DNA of 29,393 nt, from positions 1 to 29,393 of the IMG/VR virus record IMGVR_UViG_3300021964_000348; one strand, written 5' to 3'. Made by a program: the position numbers and the translations under genes. The stretch comes from a virus. Numbering within the stretch: position 1 is the first letter of the stretch; each line of letters starts with the position of its first letter. The notes below the pieces were generated by a model. It did not search any database. It was given only the letters and a program-made list of their open reading frames with translations, and was not told where the DNA came from. Positions 27,201-29,393 of this stretch are shown one piece after another.

Positions 27201-29369
27201 TACTGTTTTATCGTTGAAAACCGTTACGTGTTCTTTAAGAACATAGTTAACCTTTAAATAATATATTCCAGCGGTGGTATTAGTGGTTTCGATTTTAATT
27301 GTTTGATACGATCTCATAACATTTATATTTTTAATATCCAACGGCTCTCCGTTGTCTTTTAAAATATTATAATCATAAAAACCGTCCAATAGGTTATCAC
27401 CGACACCGACTTGCTTTTTAATTTCTAAAGATACTGCTCCAGGACTTAAAGTTAATAACGAACCTTTGGCCCAGTTTTGTTGTGTCCAGAACATAAATTC
27501 TTTGCTGGCTGTAACAAAGTCTTGCACTACTCTATTTTCAGGACTATAATTTTCAAATACAAATCCTTGTGATTGTAGCCATGCCTGATACCCTAACAGA
27601 AAATCCACAACATCTTGAATTTGATATAAAACTGTTCCGTAACTTAACTGTTCAGTATTAATTGTGTTAAACTGTCTTCTTCTTTGTGCCACTGTTGCGC
27701 CAACAGATGGCAATTCTGGAAGTTTTCTCCACTGGTTGGATTCAAAAGTTTCGGAACTTGTATGTGTTTGTATTGCTCTATAAAAAGCATCTCTGTATTC
27801 TACAATTATTCCATTATTATAATTTTTTCCAGGTTCCCAATATGTAAATCCTTCACTTACACCGCCAACTGAGATAACAGGATCTTTCTGATTTATAACT
27901 GGAGCAAAGTAGTTGAAATAAGGATTAACATCATCATATCCAGTAACTATCCATCCTCCATCAGTTTTTTCTAAAATAACACCACTATATGTTAAACTTA
28001 ATATAGGAGAACTTACATTAAAGATAATATCATAATTTTCATTTGGTATAAAAATACTTGAACTTGAAGAATTTGGATTTTTGCTGTCTAATAGATATTT
28101 TTGCTGTTGAGTATCAACAAATCCTGATAGTCTAGAAGTTAATCTTACATTAATATTACCAAGCATTTCTTGTGCATCTAATAACGATCTTCCTGATGCT
28201 TTAATATAAGATGCCAGATAGTTTGCTAAACCAGAAGTTTGTAAACTTCCAGTTACCGGTAACTGTAAATCTTTCTTTGTTAACAGAATATTTGTTTGCC
28301 TGTCAACTATTTGATTAACCGCATTTCTTTTAGTATTTGACCTATCAAAATTTGAAATAATAAATTCAAAAGGTCTTAGTAAACTTAGTGCAATTATTTT
28401 AACAAAAGGAAATTCAGAACTAGATCTGTATGCATATTCGACAGGATTAATATCACCTAATTTAAAGTCTCCTTTATTATTAATTAAAGTAAAACCTTTT
28501 GCCAATCCTGATTCTAACGGACTTAATAACTTACCATCTTTATCAACTGGAATGTGTTCAATTATAGATGGTCTCGCATATCTGTCATGAATACCAGCAC
28601 GTTCACCGTGTCTAACTCTACCGTCTCTGATATCCTCCCAAAGAATTAAGTTACCACTTGTATAAGGTGCTACACCATATTCTTTGTCCCACCAAGTTGG
28701 CTTTTCACTAAAACCTAAAATTTCCCAAGGACAACGATGTGGTCTATCTGTATCATAAAACCATTGATATACTCCTCTCCAATAGCCTGGTAGATTAGCA
28801 GTTCCATCTGGAGTTGACATATTTGAATAGGTGTATGTAAAAGGTGCACCTTCTTCGTAATACGTGTTTGTTGTATAAGATAGATTGGTATTTGCTACCC
28901 ATCTTAAAAACTCTTGATTGGTTACAGAATCTTGTTCTATTTTGTTAAACAGAGCATTTCCATACCATCCACCAAAGTTTGCATCTATATCAAATACATT
29001 ATGATCATATTCTTGTTTTATATTATTATAAATTCTATATTCAAGTTCCAATAACAAATCGTCTCTAAAATCACCGTATGCTATTGTTATACTTCCGTCA
29101 TGTCCTTGAATTACCTCTTGGGGTTCTCTATAGGTATCATCAATAAACTTCATTGGAGTATATTTTTTATACAAACCAATCGAAGTCGGCGTTGGTGGAA
29201 TATGACATGCTGCTGTAGAAACATATTCTCTAATTTCTATGTAATCTCTTTCAACTAAATCTACAGTTAAATTAACATAACTGAAAGCACTATTAAAATT
29301 ATAATCTCTACCGTGTAACAGTTGCCTTCCATTAATATAAACATAAACCGCACGTCTGCTTAAGGTAGT
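18273..29369 (-). CDS. Giant virion/tail structural protein with beta-propeller, CBM-like and VNG-type repeats (5' end uncertain)
   Basis: About 3,700 codons are open; residues here are counted from TTG 29174, the first usable start codon. Coding resemblance continues upstream to 29369 (RRAVYVYINGRQLLHGRDYNF, VPPTPTS-like HIPPTPTSIGLYKKYTP), where an in-frame TAA precedes it, so the true start lies beyond or the stop is an error. Domains in order: a conserved N-terminal part (about 1-440, with YTYSNM and WFYDTDRPHRCPWE); five short carbohydrate-binding-like modules near 445-480, 702-740, 1186-1228, 1388-1424, 1497-1548; FG-GAP-like beta-propeller blades about 1145-1783 (VIGSPAAS, VVGAPNAD, VIGAKNAP); GSGY repeats about 2178-2245 and 2545-2612; then VNG-type beta modules to about 3590. 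This suggests a very long tail or baseplate-attached fibre that binds surface glycan. No transmembrane segment is visible. Confidence 0.88.
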   Translation of the reverse strand, partial: TTLSRRAVYVYINGRQLLHGRDYNFNSAFSYVNLTVDLVERDYIEIREYVSTAACHIPPTPTSIGLYKKYTPMKFIDDTYREPQEVIQGHDGSITIAYGDFRDDLLLELEYRIYNNIKQEYDHNVFDIDANFGGWYGNALFNKIEQDSVTNQEFLRWVANTNLSYTTNTYYEEGAPFTYTYSNMSTPDGTANLPGYWRGVYQWFYDTDRPHRCPWEILGFSEKPTWWDKEYGVAPYTSGNLILWEDIRDGRVRHGERAGIHDRYARPSIIEHIPVDKDGKLLSPLESGLAKGFTLINNKGDFKLGDINPVEYAYRSSSEFPFVKIIALSLLRPFEFIISNFDRSNTKRNAVNQIVDRQTNILLTKKDLQLPVTGSLQTSGLANYLASYIKASGRSLLDAQEMLGNINVRLTSRLSGFVDTQQQKYLLDSKNPNSSSSSIFIPNENYDIIFNVSSPILSLTYSGVILEKTDGGWIVTGYDDVNPYFNYFAPVINQKDPVISVGGVSEGFTYWEPGKNYNNGIIVEYRDAFYRAIQTHTSSETFESNQWRKLPELPSVGATVAQRRRQFNTINTEQLSYGTVLYQIQDVVDFLLGYQAWLQSQGFVFENYSPENRVVQDFVTASKEFMFWTQQNWAKGSLLTLSPGAVSLEIKKQVGVGDNLLDGFYDYNILKDNGEPLDIKNINVMRSYQTIKIETTNTTAGIYYLKVNYVLKEHVTVFNDKTVFNDVIFSKPTGYRQERIKSIGFRTVDWDGDYTSPGFIFDNVTIDAWQPYKDYRLGDIVLYKSKRYTSKQNHTSQANFNDNRWTILDSDPVKQLIPNYDYRINQMGDYFDVTSEGLGQSQRELSRHTIGYQSREYLQNLAEDEVTQLRLYQGFIREKGTSNAVTKLFDKIGRAKGQGVTLSEEWAFKVGEFGGTDQAYNIELKLKTDSFKMNPQPVLVVENKNDFFIDRYYRVAQEDFDYAPTPYTTNINPTVNSLPDRTAGYVKVGQTEFTVKFREDILNLDISLITNNSHIWITFDKQEWTVLRAKYIVDLPFSTISTEANTVTVGFEKNHNLAIDDFIGIPESLDDFKGIYQIKSVTDRTVTFEIEGKNPTETIDVSTISYPLLFEEARYENYDSINPETVALLKQKGKLFVDKNSQGLWEVVEKNIQYFPKLVDNFGVSEPRSIGTKVLYADLQKQTITSMPQSGYVVCYVEQGNHLQLKQILQPLPQLVDSVRGSWGEELAISPDYKWLVIGSPAASGVRSNYQGVYSPNANYASGDIVLYAGNLWTATTEIIGDGSSINVYSNEWTLTNNVQALESGSNNDGYSQQGMISIYEYSAQQWNLVDNFISPFPASDKYFGKKVSISKNGNDYYMVVSAPGNNEIRGKVYLYKNIKGAGWVFDHNENYRGEYRNGGLIDAVDIVPGRTYTISEVGTTDFVDIGAEVSEVGREFVATQSGIGTGVVLEETYYPKDSVVYHEGYLWKALSDNAGDGSSIDVNSNDWIRLEPTNTSFSLPQSIAIEDDGSTLGGGLLTDDQVAELIKEGDLFGNSLDLNYAGDFLVVGAPNADGQFFNNYKGPWQANYEYTQNDVVKYQGGYHQLVNEGAFAVGPDSSIRSYGQSPEDGLPWIPVGDSTSEAVGKAFVYKKETTGYKLIQTITADSLQELSDLDTTETISSGDKFAFTLALDWSGNTLVISSPEADKNYQNQGSAYVFKYESDSTQQRFRLKQKLESFNQYPNEYFGQSLCISPDTGKIVIGAKNAPYSSPLRFDNSQTTFDESQTGFNAYTGYAGAVYVFEKKDNTYFLSERLDEDLSLNESFGSSIDCAGNVIVVGSPDYIAPAPHGNTIAFDGDRTGTIRLFRKDPNVNPLTVISSQTPVVRNEFVKRVSLYDTNSDVKIQDLEIVDPAKLKVLAAAERNISYKTLYDPAVYTNGIDGVTTDPQIAWYEKNVGKLWWNLSTAKWLYYEQGDTAYRLSNWGRLAEGASIDVYEWVESKLLPSEWSAVADTTEGLQIGISGQPLYNDDTVYSSKVIYNVLTGEPTETKYYYWVSNKTIIPNTTGRTESASSVASLISNPSSLGNTFVALADANKILFYNYTSIVNQDTSILNIEYYTTTNFINNVHNEYQLLTEGDENSIPAQKLETKWLDSLVGYDSQGNRVPDPDLPEKQKYGVSYRPRQSMFIDRKPILKIFIEHVNKVLLKEAFADSINFENLSLINPSPNVSLQLWDTSVDTYQDLQTVGTVRVKQAVLSVNVIDNEVSSITIVDPGFGYKPTELFDPEVPGVYLGPSITITGDGEGATAISHIDSQGRITAVAVTNKGKKYSYAEAIARRFSVLVNSDSTANNYWSIYAWDDIRKSFFRSASQGFDTTKYWSYIDWWKTGYSPTTRIIKEISDVSVEPSIEVAIGDLLRIKEYGSGGWAVFRKIAESSLELLGNYELVGRYRGTIALSTDLYDIATSGVGFDNNRSFDVDLYDIEPSQELRNIFKAVKEDILIGNYLVEWNYLYFESVRYVFYEQTYVDWAFKTSFLNATHNVGELDQRPTYKNDSLTSYLDYVNEIKPYRTTVREYISKYNNTDTNYSGTTDFDLPVVYNLSQGKNIIVNNNSDEINQYPWKWWADNIGYGIISINISSGGSGYVSSPRVVIEGNGTGAKATAFVSNGKVSGIRVTDQGSGYTKTPTVTLVGGNGTSTDIAKAVPILGNSKPRTFALSVKFDRISKEGLYSQFSDSQTFIASGTTAIFDLKYAPTRDKTKISITKNNQLVLGNEYDISLYKSSVDTFSLLKGKIIFKLPPEAGDTIKITYDKNDEIYDSVNRINKIYNPTSGMIGKELNQLMTGIDFGGVQIQGTTFDVTGGWDALPWFTDSWDSVESSSDYYHVCDGSTEFVTLPYVPANGQEINVYLKRAGEEQLPTIDNLKYSEEVKSPKIVRIDDPYFFSGNDSSTSPNPHAQMPTFIGDGSNNIVDIGIYITVNDGDILIFRPVESDGSVTINDPNIVDTNITGGTLSRVEGAYVTATGTNAEDINIDGGTYIGPDQVPAPEENIPGQILDSLSIKVFNTVGSGASTLLSKVSKSDGSTITFDIGQNVLENKSVIVYVDGIRQLISTNYSVDLINNTVEFNTAPVADSIVEILSIGIGGVAILDYQEFLADGDTSLFLTNANYNETTNVFVTVNGVDTDVIFKNSSGVVDSENRTLIEFANKPTFRSTIKIVCLGAATDVDSSLEAVVRVNNQTIVHDGSTRSYDLDNFVQLNRESSVSSMIVDVDGTKLRGVDTTYATYDGTNNSFILGLDPEESAGAILSANVTVYVNGIQRTFIQDYTYDGAGKTLTIVPGILTVGDIIKIENNLRSEYTIDGGNLVIDNSVSLTENDKINVTWFSEYPSLRIVSDEVTGGKVVYELPFNPLSASYVWVYLNGQRLKQDIDYRVELPRGVVYIENNTSVDDLITIVSFGSEVFRLPSAYEVNKDMLNIYRFQRYVTTEVKLANDLNYYDTEITLTNSSNLFNPIKERNIPGVIVINNERIEYFEKSGNTLTQLRRGVQGTAIKELHSAGSYVVDLSISENIPYTETQERTDFVSDGSSLLIGPLDYVPLAATTTWNTTTIPTGYSRCDTIEVFVGGRRLRKTPLVVFDETLGATSPAGDKEVEAEFSVDGVNPYVRLTELAPAGTRITIIKRQGKSWYDRGETTVTTGITLLANESPISQFIAAKSTRLPE
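18400..20160 (-). repeat. Array of VNG-type beta modules in the giant protein C-terminus
   Basis: Units of the form xVxVYVNGxx....DYTx....xLTI....GDxIxI occur as KSVIVYVDGIRQ (about 20110), NVTVYVNGIQR (about 19490), SYVWVYLNGQRL (about 19180) and TIEVFVGGRRLR (about 18570). A related unit, RRAVYVYINGRQLLHGRDY, is at the other end of the protein (about 29357-29230). Each unit has a central Gly and a following Asp-Tyr or equivalent and ends with a hydrophobic strand. Confidence 0.6.
23825..25740 (-). repeat. FG-GAP-like beta-propeller repeats in the giant protein
   Basis: At least five blades share a pattern of FG.S, a Gly/Asn/Ser turn, a hydrophobic strand ending VIGSP or VVGAP, then a Tyr-rich strand such as VYVFEK or SIYEYS. 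Examples are YFGKKVSISKNGNDYYMVVSAP, DLFGNSLDLNYAGDFLVVGAP, YFGQSLCISPDTGKIVIGAK and SFGSSIDCAGNVIVVGSP. Calcium-type D-x-N-x-D loops of integrin blades are weak or absent. Confidence 0.6.
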
Positions 29370-29393
29370 TTAATCAAATTGTTCTGAAAGACT

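Noticed and set aside
1-29393. tRNA genes, CRISPR arrays, insertion sequences, integrase or attachment sites
   Set aside because: None was visible. Genes tile the window with gaps under 65 bases, leaving no room for such elements outside coding sequence.

Overview
This window looks like the late structural region of a T4-like marine myovirus genome or contig. It is strongly A+T-rich by eye, and every supported gene lies on the minus strand. Genes are packed with 1-20 bp overlaps or gaps of a few bases. The main contents are tail-fibre-type proteins, one giant virion protein, and small phage genes of unknown role. The protein style (fibre paralogs sharing a GYGE..NENF...LLENF start, a collar-domain fibre, a giant protein with beta-propeller and VNG-type repeats) matches what I remember of pelagiphages and cyanophages. 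The host cannot be settled from this sequence. No tRNA, CRISPR array, insertion sequence or integrase was seen.

Transcription runs from right to left. The right end (18273-29369) is one reading frame of about 3,700 codons encoding a giant virion or tail protein, truncated by or running off the window edge. Next are a 221-aa structural protein (17600-18265) and three long fibre paralogs (15440-17596, 13541-15436, 11429-13522). Three small genes follow: one unknown, one 2OG-Fe(II) oxygenase, and one possible cupin-like protein. Then come a fourth fibre paralog (8195-9955) and a tandem pair of related structural proteins (7302-8195, 6258-7256).

The left 6.2 kb is a different kind of block. It holds a small unknown gene, two GT-A-like glycosyltransferases, an unknown 213-aa protein, two paralogous VDAD-type glycosyltransferase-like proteins, a radical SAM protein with an extra N-terminal Cys cluster, and the start of a protein with a GESWTYG nucleophile-like motif, cut off by the window edge. 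Nearly all junctions in this block overlap, so it is probably co-translated as a cassette. My inference is that it makes or modifies a glycan or a virion protein (possibly the fibres just upstream) or alters the host surface. The sequence does not prove this.

Four short intergenic gaps or gene junctions carry AATAAATA or GATAAATA on the minus strand, close to the T4 late-promoter consensus TATAAATA. They probably mark late transcription starts. Several gene starts were reassigned using ribosome-binding sites or overlaps. The most important edge observation is that coding sequence of the giant gene continues about 65 codons beyond its first usable start codon, up to an in-frame TAA 22 bases from the window end.
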